From Roseovarius sp. M141 (GTDB lineage Bacteria; Pseudomonadota; Alphaproteobacteria; Rhodobacterales; Rhodobacteraceae): 64,000 bases of DNA. Position 1 is the first letter of the stretch, and each line of letters opens with the position of its first letter. The notes below the pieces were generated by a model that worked only from the letters and a program-made list of their open reading frames with translations, ran no database searches and was not told where the DNA came from. A program made the translations under genes and the position numbers. Below, one piece after another: positions 1-7,328 of the stretch. The stretch covers positions 62,001 to 126,000 of the forward strand of contig NZ_VCNH01000001.1 of the NCBI RefSeq assembly GCF_024355225.1, read 5' to 3'.

Positions 1-43
1 TGTTCTTGGCGGCTGTGCCAGTTTTCGTGCGCGGAAACTTCGC

Positions 44-307
44 CTAGAAAAGTGCGAGCTGGTCGGGCTGCGGGCGGATGCCGACGCGGCCCTGCGGGTC
101 GAGTATCCAACCTTCGCCATCCCGCTCTATGCTGGCATACGGCCCGTGCTGGTCGATAAACACGCGGTCGGCTTCGGCCTTGCGGCTTAAGTGGAAGTCG
201 CTGGCGCGGTGGCCGCTCGGGCGGCAGCACCAGACGCCGGGGGCTTTCCCACAATCGGGACAACGGACGGCCAGGACGGGGTGACGGTGGGCTGTGAAAT
301 CGGGCAT
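44..307 (-). CDS. Small Cys/His-rich protein, probably zinc-binding
   Basis: This 87-residue protein carries a CPDC knuckle near residue 16, followed by WCC and a downstream H-x(5)-H stretch, which together look like a compact zinc-binding module. I cannot name its function. The start is well supported: AGGAGG lies about eight bases before the ATG. The gene sits in a run of minus-strand plasmid backbone genes (ParB-like protein, DUF3768), and small zinc-ribbon proteins of this kind are common in rhodobacterial plasmids. It may bind nucleic acid, but that is only inferred from the motif. Confidence 0.6.
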   Translation of the reverse strand: MPDFTAHRHPVLAVRCPDCGKAPGVWCCRPSGHRASDFHLSRKAEADRVFIDQHGPYASIERDGEGWILDPQGRVGIRPQPDQLALF

Positions 308-319
308 GGTGCAAACCTC

Positions 320-637
320 CTAGTTGAAGTCGGGATTCAGGACGGGATAGCGGTGGCAGGCTTCGCGGATACGTTCGTATCCTTCCATTTCGTCCAGCAT
401 CATCGTCAGACTTGCCTTGGCCTCGGCAAAGGAAACGGCGGGGCCGAACCGGCAGATTTGATCGAAGGCGCGGATCGCGTAGCCACTGCGGGGATGGTCG
501 GCGGCGTAGCCTCCGCCCGTCTTGTAGAGTGCCACGTCAACGGGCGGCTGACCGTCGCGGGCGAAGGTGATGATATGCGCTTTTCTGGTTTTGGGCGCGG
601 CGTCCATCATCGCCACATTGTAGGATTTCATCGCCAT
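320..637 (-). CDS. Hypothetical plasmid backbone protein
   Basis: This encodes about 105 residues. I do not recognise the family. The protein is soluble, with no signal peptide or membrane segment, and ends in an acidic helical region (MLDEMEGYERIREA). The reading frame stays open upstream to 718. The ATG at 637 is chosen because CGGAGA precedes it at good spacing and because it removes an overlap with the ParB-like gene. It lies between the ParB-like gene and the small zinc-binding gene on the same strand, so all three are probably co-transcribed. Confidence 0.55.
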   Translation of the reverse strand: MAMKSYNVAMMDAAPKTRKAHIITFARDGQPPVDVALYKTGGGYAADHPRSGYAIRAFDQICRFGPAVSFAEAKASLTMMLDEMEGYERIREACHRYPVLNPDFN

Positions 638-693
638 GATCTGTCTCCGGTATTGGGGAAAGGGCAGGGCGCTTTCGCGCCCTGCGGGTCTGG

Positions 694-2538
694 TCAGGCC
701 ATGCCTTCGGGAAGCCACGCGGCGATGCGGTCTTGCTGTTCTTCGGTCAGGCCAAGGGCGCTGCGGGTGGCCGGATCGGCAAACAGGCTTTCCAGCTTCT
801 CGGCCTTCTCACTCTTTTTCAGCTTCTCGAACGCGGTGATGGTGGCATGGCCTGATGCCAGCCCCAGAAGATCGCTCCACAAGTCGTTGAGGTAGGGACC
901 ACCCACGCGCTTGAAAAAGTTCTCGGCGGTCGGGGTCCAGACTTCGCGGATACTCGGCTGCGTCTCCTTCTCGACCAGCGCCGCCAGCTTTTCATCGCCG
1001 CCCCGATACTGCGCCGCAAGAAAGCGGGTCAGTTCGCCGCGAACATGGTCCGCGCCCTTCTTTCGGAACGCGCGGAATGACGCGGCAAGGTCTTTGATTT
1101 CCCACATATCGCGCGGGGGGTTGGCGGTCAGCTTCTCGTCCAGCGCATAGCCTTCGGCTTCTGTCGAAGGCCAGTTCGGAACATCGGTAAGCGACAGGCC
1201 AAGCGGGTTTTTCCAGTTCAGAGCGTGGCTCAACTGGAAAGCCAGAAGATCAAGCAACAGGTCAGGGTCGCGCAAGATCGCATGTTGCTTCGCCCCTTGT
1301 GCGATGCGCCCCAGATCGTCGGCCAACTTCTGCGAGATAGGCGATTTAGGCTCGTCGTCCTCGATCCGCGTGGGCTTGCGAAGGAAACCGGCCTCGATGG
1401 CGGCGGCTTTATCCTCACGGGCAACAAGCCCATCGGAACCCTGCAACCGTCCATCGCGGTCCACATAGACCATGACACCAGAAACGGCCATTTGCTCGGC
1501 GCTGAACATGCCGTCCAGCTTTTCCTGCAATGCGGCCAGTTCTGCTTCGCCGTCCTCGTCCAGAACATCGCCCTCGGCCAGTTCCGCCAGTTCATCATAC
1601 CGCTCGGTTTCAGCCTCGGTCAGATCGCCTTGCTCTGCATAGATGCGCTCAAACTTGCGGTCCTCGATGGTGTGATACCCGATGTAGCTTTCAGTGATCG
1701 CTTCGGCCCATTTCCAACCCTTGCCCCGCAACAGTTTTGCGACGGCGTCCAGCTTTTCTTGAAACACCGCGTCAAGGATTTCGGGATCATCAAACAGGCT
1801 TTCGTCGTCAAAAAGATCGCCGCCGATCCGCCCGCCTGCGGCCATATAGGCATCCTCGCCCACAAAGATCGCGCGGCGGTCGGTCCCGCGCACGGCGTCA
1901 GGTTTCAGCATCCGCTTGATGTTGTAATCCGACTGGCTTTCGCCGCGCACCTGTTCCAGTATCTCAAGGCTGCGCTTCTGGTCGTCGCTGATCGTGAACG
2001 CGGCGGCATTGGACAGGCTGATTTCGTCGGCCCGCAAGGCGTCCAGCACGGGCGCGGGAAGGTGGGCAAGCGCAAGGCGGCGATAGACGTGCTTTTCGGT
2101 CACGGCAAAGGCGCGGGCAATGATGGCGGGTGTCGATCCGCCCTGCTCCATCTTGCCATAGGCGCGGATTTCCTCGGCGGGGTGCAACGCGCGGCGGGCA
2201 ATGTTTTCGGTTGTGGCCCATGCCTCTCCGGTGGTCCGGTCGGGGGCCAGGTTGACCATCGGGCTTGCCAGTTCGGGATGCGTCTCGGCCATATCGGGGT
2301 GCTGCTCGGCCAGATATTTCAAAGCGCGAAGCCTGCGGCCTCCCGCGACAATCTCCGCTCCGCCCTCGTCGTCGGCCAGCCCTGAAAGGTTCTGGATCAA
2401 GCCAGCGGTCCAGATGCTTTCGGCCAGTTCGATCACGTCTGCCTGCGGCACGTCCTGCCGCGGGTTCAAGGTGGAAAGGGTCAGGCGGTCCAGCGGGATA
2501 CGGGCCTCTGTGGCGGTGATCTTGGTTTGCTTGGTCAT
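694..2538 (-). CDS. ParB/Srx-domain plasmid protein (large, accessory ParB-like)
   Basis: The 614-residue protein opens with a ParB N-terminal (ParB/Srx-fold) domain. It has the LNPRQ box near residues 24-28, an EL-AESI stretch, and a GGRRLRAL box near residues 66-73. A helix-turn-helix region follows (around residues 140-180; AIIARAFAVTEKHVYRRLAL). The remaining C-terminal 400 residues are acidic and not assigned. It is about twice the length of partition ParB proteins, and no parA lies beside it. The true partition proteins of this replicon are repA/repB near 60 kb. It is therefore more likely an accessory plasmid protein (DNA-binding or CTPase-type) than the partition factor. The start has AAGGAT upstream. 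Confidence 0.75.
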   Translation of the reverse strand: MTKQTKITATEARIPLDRLTLSTLNPRQDVPQADVIELAESIWTAGLIQNLSGLADDEGGAEIVAGGRRLRALKYLAEQHPDMAETHPELASPMVNLAPDRTTGEAWATTENIARRALHPAEEIRAYGKMEQGGSTPAIIARAFAVTEKHVYRRLALAHLPAPVLDALRADEISLSNAAAFTISDDQKRSLEILEQVRGESQSDYNIKRMLKPDAVRGTDRRAIFVGEDAYMAAGGRIGGDLFDDESLFDDPEILDAVFQEKLDAVAKLLRGKGWKWAEAITESYIGYHTIEDRKFERIYAEQGDLTEAETERYDELAELAEGDVLDEDGEAELAALQEKLDGMFSAEQMAVSGVMVYVDRDGRLQGSDGLVAREDKAAAIEAGFLRKPTRIEDDEPKSPISQKLADDLGRIAQGAKQHAILRDPDLLLDLLAFQLSHALNWKNPLGLSLTDVPNWPSTEAEGYALDEKLTANPPRDMWEIKDLAASFRAFRKKGADHVRGELTRFLAAQYRGGDEKLAALVEKETQPSIREVWTPTAENFFKRVGGPYLNDLWSDLLGLASGHATITAFEKLKKSEKAEKLESLFADPATRSALGLTEEQQDRIAAWLPEGMA

Positions 2539-2616
2539 TGGGACAATCCTTGTCGTGTGGTGAAGTTATGTGTTATTGGTTGCCCCGCCCCTCTTTGGGG
2601 GCGAGGCGAGGGGGCC

Positions 2617-2727
2617 TTAGATGGCTCCGTGCTGGATCAGGAAGCGGCGTCCGATGCCAAAATCATCGCCCTTCCTGACAAGCGCCCATGCTTCCGCAAT
2701 TCGGGCTGTCAAAATCTCTCTGCTCAT
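2617..2727 (-). CDS. 36-residue small protein with near-perfect Shine-Dalgarno
   Basis: This is a very short gene encoding 36 residues, beginning MSREILTARIAEAW and ending in a basic, aromatic tail. Its start is preceded by AAAGGAGGTGA, a near-complete match to the 16S anti-Shine-Dalgarno sequence, seven bases from the ATG. This is the strongest ribosome-binding site in the region. It lies between DUF3768 and the ParB-like gene on the same strand. The function is unknown. The strong initiation signal and operon position, rather than similarity, support it as real. Confidence 0.5.
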   Translation of the reverse strand: MSREILTARIAEAWALVRKGDDFGIGRRFLIQHGAI

Positions 2728-2792
2728 GCTGTCACCTCCTTTCCGGCGCGGGCTGCGCCTGACGGTCGCGCCCCTTTCGGGACGCGCCGTAT

Positions 2793-3176
2793 TCAGTAGT
2801 CGGACGGGAACATGACGGTCAGGACGCGGCGCGTCTGGCTCGGATCGTCGGGCGTCTCTGAACCCCAGCGATAGTCGAGGTCGTAGAGGTCGATCTTCCA
2901 CCAGACCTTGCGGCCCTGCACGGTGACGGCTCCGAACGTGTGGTCGCCGTAAGGGTCGTTGTCCTCGGTGAACGTCTCGTCAGCCATCACGGCGCGGGTG
3001 ACTTCCATCTGAAAGGTCGGCCCGACTTCTGCCACGGCTCGGGTCATAACGATGCGCCCTTGCGGTGTGCCTGCGGGTCCGCCTGTCAGGACGTGTTTGC
3101 GAAACTGGTCATTCTGCTCCGCGATCCTGCGCGCTTGGTGTTCCGCTTCTGTCATTTCGAGTGCGTCGAGGTTCAT
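2793..3176 (-). CDS. DUF3768 family protein
   Basis: The product is about 127 residues and resembles DUF3768 proteins, small acidic proteins of unknown function found on alphaproteobacterial plasmids. The family core is visible as a NDPYGDHTFGA stretch, then WWKIDLYD, with LTVMFPSDY at the C terminus. The ORF is open far upstream (to 3476), but that extension is low-complexity Arg/Pro-rich. Family proteins begin near the MNLDALEM start chosen here. It is the first gene of the minus-strand backbone cluster that runs to the window start. Confidence 0.7.
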   Translation of the reverse strand: MNLDALEMTEAEHQARRIAEQNDQFRKHVLTGGPAGTPQGRIVMTRAVAEVGPTFQMEVTRAVMADETFTEDNDPYGDHTFGAVTVQGRKVWWKIDLYDLDYRWGSETPDDPSQTRRVLTVMFPSDY

Positions 3177-3239
3177 TTTCTCGTTCCTTTGTGGTGCTGC
3201 CCTGTCCGGCTTGGTGCCGATAATCGGGCGGGGTTTTAG

Positions 3240-3760
3240 GGGTCGGTCGCGAAGCGCCCGTCTCCTGAAACCTTGCCATGTGGCGAACTGAGGGGGTCGA
3301 GACTGCCTAAATCGACAAGCTGGCGCGGCCCGCAGCCCGCAGGGCGAGGACACGGGCTTGTCTATTTCGGTAGTCCGAAGGGGGCCGACGAAACGGCCCC
3401 CTTGCGGCGCAGCGGCGTTCGGCTTGCCCGAACCCCAAGCCCAGAAAAAACAGGATCGAAGATCCGACCGCCCCATGCGATCGTCACCCGCAAGGGCCGC
3501 TCACAAGGTCCAGGGCGACCATGAGACAAAGCCCGCGACCTGGCTCGCAGAGACAGGGCGCGGGCTATTGGATCAGGAAGGCCAGGATCGAAGGGTGCGG
3601 GGCGAAAGCCGGTCTGCCGGCTGTAGCCTAGAGCGCGGTGCCATGATCGAGGATCATGGCAGGGGCCACGGCCCCCGCTGCTTGCGCAGCTCCCCCGTGG
3701 ATATTTCTAGGAAAATGAGGCATAAGAGATCAGGAAAGATTCAACGTGTCAAAGTGTCGA
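3240..3760 (+). other. Hairpin-rich non-coding segment
   Basis: About 520 bases have no convincing gene on either strand. They hold a perfect 10-bp stem with a 6-base loop at 3378-3403 (arms AAGGGGGCCG), an 8-bp palindrome with a 3-base loop at 3641-3659 (arms CCATGATC), and a short GCTGC-ttgc-GCAGC hairpin near 3680. No T-tract follows the large stem, so it is not an obvious intrinsic terminator. The segment separates the minus-strand backbone genes from the plus-strand SRAP pair and could hold their control region, an origin of transfer or an RNA. None of these is demonstrated. Confidence 0.4.
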
Positions 3761-3775
3761 ATGATGGGAAAATAA

Positions 3776-4006
3776 ATGAGATCAGACAGTAAGATGGGCT
3801 GCCATAACTGCTTCTTCTGGGGGGCATACTCGACGCCAGAAAACGCGGATGAAATAAAGGGGCCTTGCCATCGGCTGCCTCCGATACAGTCTGCGTTGGA
3901 CCAGTCACCGGTGTTCCCAATTACGCTAGGCAATGTCGTGTGTGGAGAGTTTGTTGATAAGCGCGATCACACGGATATATTTTCTCGGAAAGTAGTCGAT
4001 GTGTAA
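3776..4006 (+). CDS. Small Cys-motif protein coupled to the SRAP gene
   Basis: This encodes 76 residues with a conserved-looking pattern: CHNCFFW near the N terminus, GPCHRLPP in the middle, and CGEFV near the C terminus. The spacing of four cysteines plus a histidine suggests a small zinc- or iron-sulphur-binding fold. The last eight bases overlap the start of the SRAP gene (ATGTGTAA), which implies translational coupling. A GGGA precedes the ATG. I do not know its function. Pairing with SRAP suggests a DNA-damage-related or plasmid-establishment role, but that is inference. Confidence 0.6.
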   Translation: MRSDSKMGCHNCFFWGAYSTPENADEIKGPCHRLPPIQSALDQSPVFPITLGNVVCGEFVDKRDHTDIFSRKVVDV

Positions 4007-4676
4007 TCTGTATTCCAACACGTTGCCTCCTGAAATGATGCGCCAGCTTTTCAAGGTGGATGCAAGCCGGGATCAACTCGGGAACGCCGAACCGCTGCCA
4101 GCGATCTTCCCGAAGCGACTGGCGCCTATCGTCGTCATGGATGGGGATGGCGAACGGGCGATCTGGAACGCTCATTGGGGGTTCGTGATGCCCCAGGTCT
4201 CGAAGAAAACCGGCGAACCTATCCAGCCCAAAGCGGTCAACAACGCCCGTGACGACAAGTTGCGCACGTCCTCGTTTTGGAGAACCAGCTTTCAAGAGCG
4301 ACGCTGTTTGATTCCGGCGACCAGTTTTTGCGAGGCCAAAGGACGAAAACCGGCGACTTACATCTGGTTTGGTGTGACAGGCGAAGACGAAAGACCCCCT
4401 TTCGCCTTCGCCGGAGTCTGGCGCGGATTCAGCGGAAACTATGGCGGTGACAAGCGTGAGCTGGTCACGTCCTCGATGGTCACGACGACGCCGAATGAGC
4501 TGGTGGCCGACACGCATCCAGACAGGATGCCAGCGATTTTGCATCCAGACGACTATGAGACGTGGCTGGCGGGGCAACCGAAGGACGCCTTTGAACTGAT
4601 ACGGCCCTATCCTGCGGAAAAGATGGTGATCCATCAAAGCGGCGAAGGGCTTAGAGCCGACCAAGGCGGGCTATAA
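3999..4676 (+). CDS. SOS response-associated peptidase (SRAP, YedK/HMCES-like)
   Basis: SRAP proteins form a covalent thiazolidine crosslink with abasic sites in single-stranded DNA and shield them. The 225-residue protein has the required Cys2, exposed after Met removal. It also has the asparagine region VNNARDD (around residue 81), a glutamate at about residue 112 in FCEAKG, and the active-site histidine at about residue 173 in THPDRMPAI. The usual FYEW box around the glutamate reads FCEAKG here. Length matches the family. It is translationally coupled to the upstream Cys-motif gene. On plasmids, SRAP genes may protect DNA that enters as single strands. Confidence 0.9.
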   Translation: MCNLYSNTLPPEMMRQLFKVDASRDQLGNAEPLPAIFPKRLAPIVVMDGDGERAIWNAHWGFVMPQVSKKTGEPIQPKAVNNARDDKLRTSSFWRTSFQERRCLIPATSFCEAKGRKPATYIWFGVTGEDERPPFAFAGVWRGFSGNYGGDKRELVTSSMVTTTPNELVADTHPDRMPAILHPDDYETWLAGQPKDAFELIRPYPAEKMVIHQSGEGLRADQGGL

Positions 4677-4719
4677 AAAGGTTAATAACCCTGACTTACT
4701 TAACATAAGAAGTCTTATC

Positions 4720-4767
4720 GGTCAAGCTTGACCAACCCTTGACCAAGCGAGGAACTTCCCCTATTTT
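4720..4767 (+). promoter_or_regulatory. Promoter and palindromic operator of the Phd-VapC pair
   Basis: A perfect 14-bp palindrome (GGTCAAGCTTGACC) lies at 4720-4733. Just downstream is a strong sigma70-like promoter: TTGACC at 4739-4744, a 17-bp spacer, and TATTTT at 4762-4767, leading to the antitoxin start at 4792. The palindrome just before the -35 is a plausible site for toxin-antitoxin autoregulation. The motifs are seen in the sequence; their function is inferred. Confidence 0.6.
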
Positions 4768-4791
4768 ACTGGAGCAAGTAGGAGAACTCCA

Positions 4792-5031
4792 ATGGGTGTA
4801 GTCATCAAAACCGGCGAAGCAAAGACCCGTCTATCGGAGCTTCTGGCTCGCGTAGAAGCTGGCGAAGAAGTCACGATCGCGCGCGGTGACGTGCCCGTCG
4901 CGCGCCTCGTTCCTATCGCACGACGCGATAACGCTCATGCTGCCGTCGCCGATATAATGGCCGCCCGCGCTGGCTTGGCTGCGACAACAGCCGATGAGCT
5001 GATCGCCTGGCGTGACGAAGCACGACGGTAG
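4792..5031 (+). CDS. Type II antitoxin, Phd/YefM family
   Basis: The 79-residue antitoxin has a Phd/YefM N-terminal fold (IKTGEAKTRLSELLARVEAGEEVTI-like pattern, then a GDVPVARLVP strand) that binds operator DNA. A C-terminal acidic/basic tail wraps the toxin. It precedes a PIN-domain toxin by 14 bases. A GGAGAA ribosome site and the promoter with palindrome just upstream support the start. The pair would stabilise the plasmid by post-segregational killing or act as a stress module. Confidence 0.88.
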   Translation: MGVVIKTGEAKTRLSELLARVEAGEEVTIARGDVPVARLVPIARRDNAHAAVADIMAARAGLAATTADELIAWRDEARR

Positions 5032-5045
5032 ATCGGCGTCCTCTG

Positions 5046-5450
5046 ATGTCTCTTGTCCTCGATGCTTCCGTAGCTGCTGCCTGGGTCTTGCCCGATGAAG
5101 ATACATCGGCCGCAGATTCAATCCTCCACCGCACAGCAGCGGATAGTGCGGTCGCCCCTAGCCTGATCTGGCACGAGTTGCGAAACATCCTGCTCATGGC
5201 CGCTCGGCGCGGGCGACTTACCCAAGAGGAAGTTGTGCCCAGTTTGTTGCGCCTTCGTCGGTTGCCAATCGAAACGGTGGATGTGTCGGCAGGCGGTGAT
5301 GCGGCGCTGATCGGACTGGCTTCGACGTATGGGTTGACGGCCTACGATGCCGCCTATCTCGCCCTCGCCGAAGATCGTGGTCTGCCTCTGGCGACGTCCG
5401 ACAAGGCACTGCGTCGGGCTTGTAACGCCCATGGCGTAACACTGATCTGA
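5046..5450 (+). CDS. VapC-type PIN-domain toxin
   Basis: This is a 134-residue PIN-domain ribonuclease. The four acidic positions expected for Mg-dependent RNA cleavage are visible: Asp6 in VLDASV, Glu44 in WHELRN, an Asp near 100 in AYDAAYLALA, and an Asp near 118 in TSDKALR. It follows the Phd-type antitoxin in one operon. VapC toxins usually cleave initiator tRNA or rRNA; the target here cannot be told from sequence. The frame is intact, so the pair is likely functional. Confidence 0.88.
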   Translation: MSLVLDASVAAAWVLPDEDTSAADSILHRTAADSAVAPSLIWHELRNILLMAARRGRLTQEEVVPSLLRLRRLPIETVDVSAGGDAALIGLASTYGLTAYDAAYLALAEDRGLPLATSDKALRRACNAHGVTLI

Positions 5451-5624
5451 CGCTCACGCCGTCATTTTGCAAAAGGGTTGTTCGGCAGTTGACGGTCAAT
5501 GAGATCAATGGCCTGGCGAGGCGTTCGAAACTGCTGCGAAAAGGGTCGTTTGTGCGGCAGCTTGTTTGATCCGAAGACTGCCAGAACCGCAAAGGTATTG
5601 CCGGTGATACATCCACGACATTAG

Positions 5625-6986
5625 CAGGCTACTGAAGAAGTCAGGCTGGAAGGACGCTGTTCCTGCCGGCGCGATCTGAAGGCGCGGGCTCGGCTGCTGC
5701 GGACGCCGGGTCCGGCTCGCCGCTTTCGTCAGGCGGCAAGGAGCTTCGGCAGCCTGGCCAGATTGCAGGCTGCCATGGTCATCGTGAACTGCGCGCGGAC
5801 CCTGTCGAGGCCACGGTGAAAGGTCTGGGCCACGCCGCCCACGGTCTTGGCCCAGCCGAATGGTTCCTCGATCTTCTTTCGGCGCCGCTGGGATAAGGCG
5901 TAGCCGGGATGGTGGGTGGTCCGGCCGTCGATGGCGGAATGTCGGGCCTTTTGTGCGACATGTGGCGTCACGACCATGCGCCTGAGCGTGGCAATGAAGT
6001 CGGCGCTGTCGTATCCCTTGTCCGCCCCAAGCGTCAGGCGCCGGGTCGAGCCCGGGGAGTGCCGATTGATCATCTCAAGCGCCGCCTTCCGCTCGCCATG
6101 CCCATCGGCGTGGGTCAGTTCTGCCTGCACGACAAGACCATTCCGGTTTTCCATCAGCGTATGCCCCATGAAGCATAGCATCGCCGCGGCGCCCGGCGAC
6201 TTCTTGTAGAGCCGCGCATCCGGGTCCGTGACCGATGCATGGGTCGCGTTCGAGCGCTTCTCGCCTCGGAAGTTCACTTCGGCGTTACGCGTCTCGCGGG
6301 GCGTGTCGGGCATCGATTGGGTCTCGGTCTGCTGGGGCTGGTCGGTGTTGGCGGAGGTCTCGTCAGCTGGTGGCGGTGGCCCTCCAGGATCGTCCTCGCC
6401 CGGTGTCGCCCTGCCGTCCGTCGGCTGAAAGCTCTTCATCGACGCCCACGCCTTGACCAAGGTGCCGTCCACCGAAAAGTGCTCATCCGAGAGCAGCGGT
6501 CGGATCTCCGGGTGTGTCAGGATCGCGGCCATCACCTTGCGCGACATATCAGTCGTCAGCAGCCGGTCGCGGTTCTTCGTGAACACGGTCGGCACCCATA
6601 CGGGATCGTCGATGCCGAGGCCGACAAACCAGCGGAACAGCAGATTGTAGTCCATCTGCTCCATCAACTGCCGCTCGGATCGGATCGAGAACAGGATTTG
6701 CAGCAGGCCCGCCCGGATCAGGCGCTCTGGTGCGATGGAGGGACGGCCGAAATCGGTGTAGAGCGCATCGAATTCGGCATCGAGGCTTGCCAGCGCGTCG
6801 TTCACGATCCGACGGATCAAACGCAGCGGGTGCCGTGCCGGAACGCGCTCCTCAAGATCGACATAGCTGAACAGCGATCCCGCTGCCTCGTCCGTCCCGC
6901 GCATCATCAACCCCGCCGCTGCCGCTGAGCCAAGAGTGAATCATGTTCTCGAAACAGCGTCGAGCCCGGACTTTTTCAGCAGCCTG
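5625..6986. mobile_element. Complete IS5-type insertion sequence
   Basis: The 1362-bp element is bounded by imperfect inverted repeats. The left end reads CAGGCTACTGAAGAAGTC and the right end, inverted, CAGGCTGCTGAAAAAGTC. It is flanked by a 4-bp direct repeat, TTAG, at 5621-5624 and 6987-6990, matching the YTAR target preference of the IS5 group. It carries one transposase gene on the minus strand. Intact ends, intact target duplication and an open transposase frame mean it is probably a recent, still active insertion. Confidence 0.92.
5729..6907 (-). CDS. IS5-family transposase
   Basis: The product is about 392 residues and is a DDE transposase. An N-terminal DUF772-like region (PERLIRAGLLQILFSIRSERQL) is followed by catalytic Asp in HFSVDGTLVKAW, Asp in LGADKGYD, and Glu near KIEEPFGWAK. 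A proline- and threonine-rich insert of about 40 residues lies between the first and second Asp. The start is at the first ATG of an ATG-ATG pair; a TTG lies just upstream. It is the only gene of the element and its frame is unbroken. Confidence 0.92.
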   Translation of the reverse strand: MMRGTDEAAGSLFSYVDLEERVPARHPLRLIRRIVNDALASLDAEFDALYTDFGRPSIAPERLIRAGLLQILFSIRSERQLMEQMDYNLLFRWFVGLGIDDPVWVPTVFTKNRDRLLTTDMSRKVMAAILTHPEIRPLLSDEHFSVDGTLVKAWASMKSFQPTDGRATPGEDDPGGPPPPADETSANTDQPQQTETQSMPDTPRETRNAEVNFRGEKRSNATHASVTDPDARLYKKSPGAAAMLCFMGHTLMENRNGLVVQAELTHADGHGERKAALEMINRHSPGSTRRLTLGADKGYDSADFIATLRRMVVTPHVAQKARHSAIDGRTTHHPGYALSQRRRKKIEEPFGWAKTVGGVAQTFHRGLDRVRAQFTMTMAACNLARLPKLLAA

Positions 6987-7046
6987 TTAGTGTCCAGGTT
7001 TCGGGGGACACCTCACACATAGTTGAATGGCGTCCGAAGAAAGCTC

Positions 7047-7077
7047 TTGAACCTCTAGCTGCTGAAGCTCCTATAAA
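7047..7077 (+). promoter_or_regulatory. MerR-type promoter (19-bp spacer), duplicated copy before the cco cluster
   Basis: The -35 is TTGAAC at 7047-7052 and the -10 is TATAAA at 7072-7077, with a 19-bp spacer containing CTCTAGCTGCTGAAG. An overlong 19-bp spacer with a dyad in it is the hallmark of promoters untwisted by MerR-family activators. This segment and the following ~90 bases are a diverged copy of the zntA promoter region at 21366. It would read toward ccoI at 7329, leaving a leader of about 245 bases. Confidence 0.75.
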
Positions 7078-7106
7078 AGGAAAGCATTCGGTGAAAGGAT
7101 CTCGCT

Positions 7107-7265
7107 GTGCCACAGGGTGCAGATCATGATGCCCATTCCAAGGCCTGCTACGGCCAGACGGCCAATAATCGAGAATGGCAGTGGCAAAATTTGCCACGGC
7201 AACGGCGGGATGAGCCACCTGGGCGGCGTAAAAATCTTCGTTTCGGTCGATTGAATATGAAATAA
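7107..7265 (+). pseudogene. Remnant copy of the zntA 5' end
   Basis: From 7107, codon for codon and without gaps, the sequence matches the first ~20 codons of the P-type ATPase gene at 21427. Both share the stretch HDAHSKACYGQTA-like versus HDTHSKSCCGQTA. The ATG has become GTG. Similarity ends after about 60 bases and the frame stops at 7265, after about 52 codons. With the duplicated promoter just upstream, this is a fragment of an ancient duplication of the zntA control region, now joined to the cbb3 oxidase cluster. It could still be translated as a leader peptide. Confidence 0.7.
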
Positions 7266-7328
7266 GACAGATGTCTGGAAATTGGGAGTATCTCAGATAT
7301 CGGCGTATAAAGGGACGGAAGGTCTGGC

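Noticed and set aside
1225..2385. 386-codon plus-strand ORF opposite the ParB-like gene
   Set aside because: It is a shadow frame of a clearly coding high-GC gene on the other strand; composition and absence of motifs argue against translation.
5451..5620. Possible gene between vapC and the IS5 element
   Set aside because: 170 bases without a start, ribosome site or recognisable coding pattern.
7190..7328. FNR/Anr box (TTGAT-N4-ATCAA) before ccoI
   Set aside because: Searched by eye on both strands; no acceptable match found.
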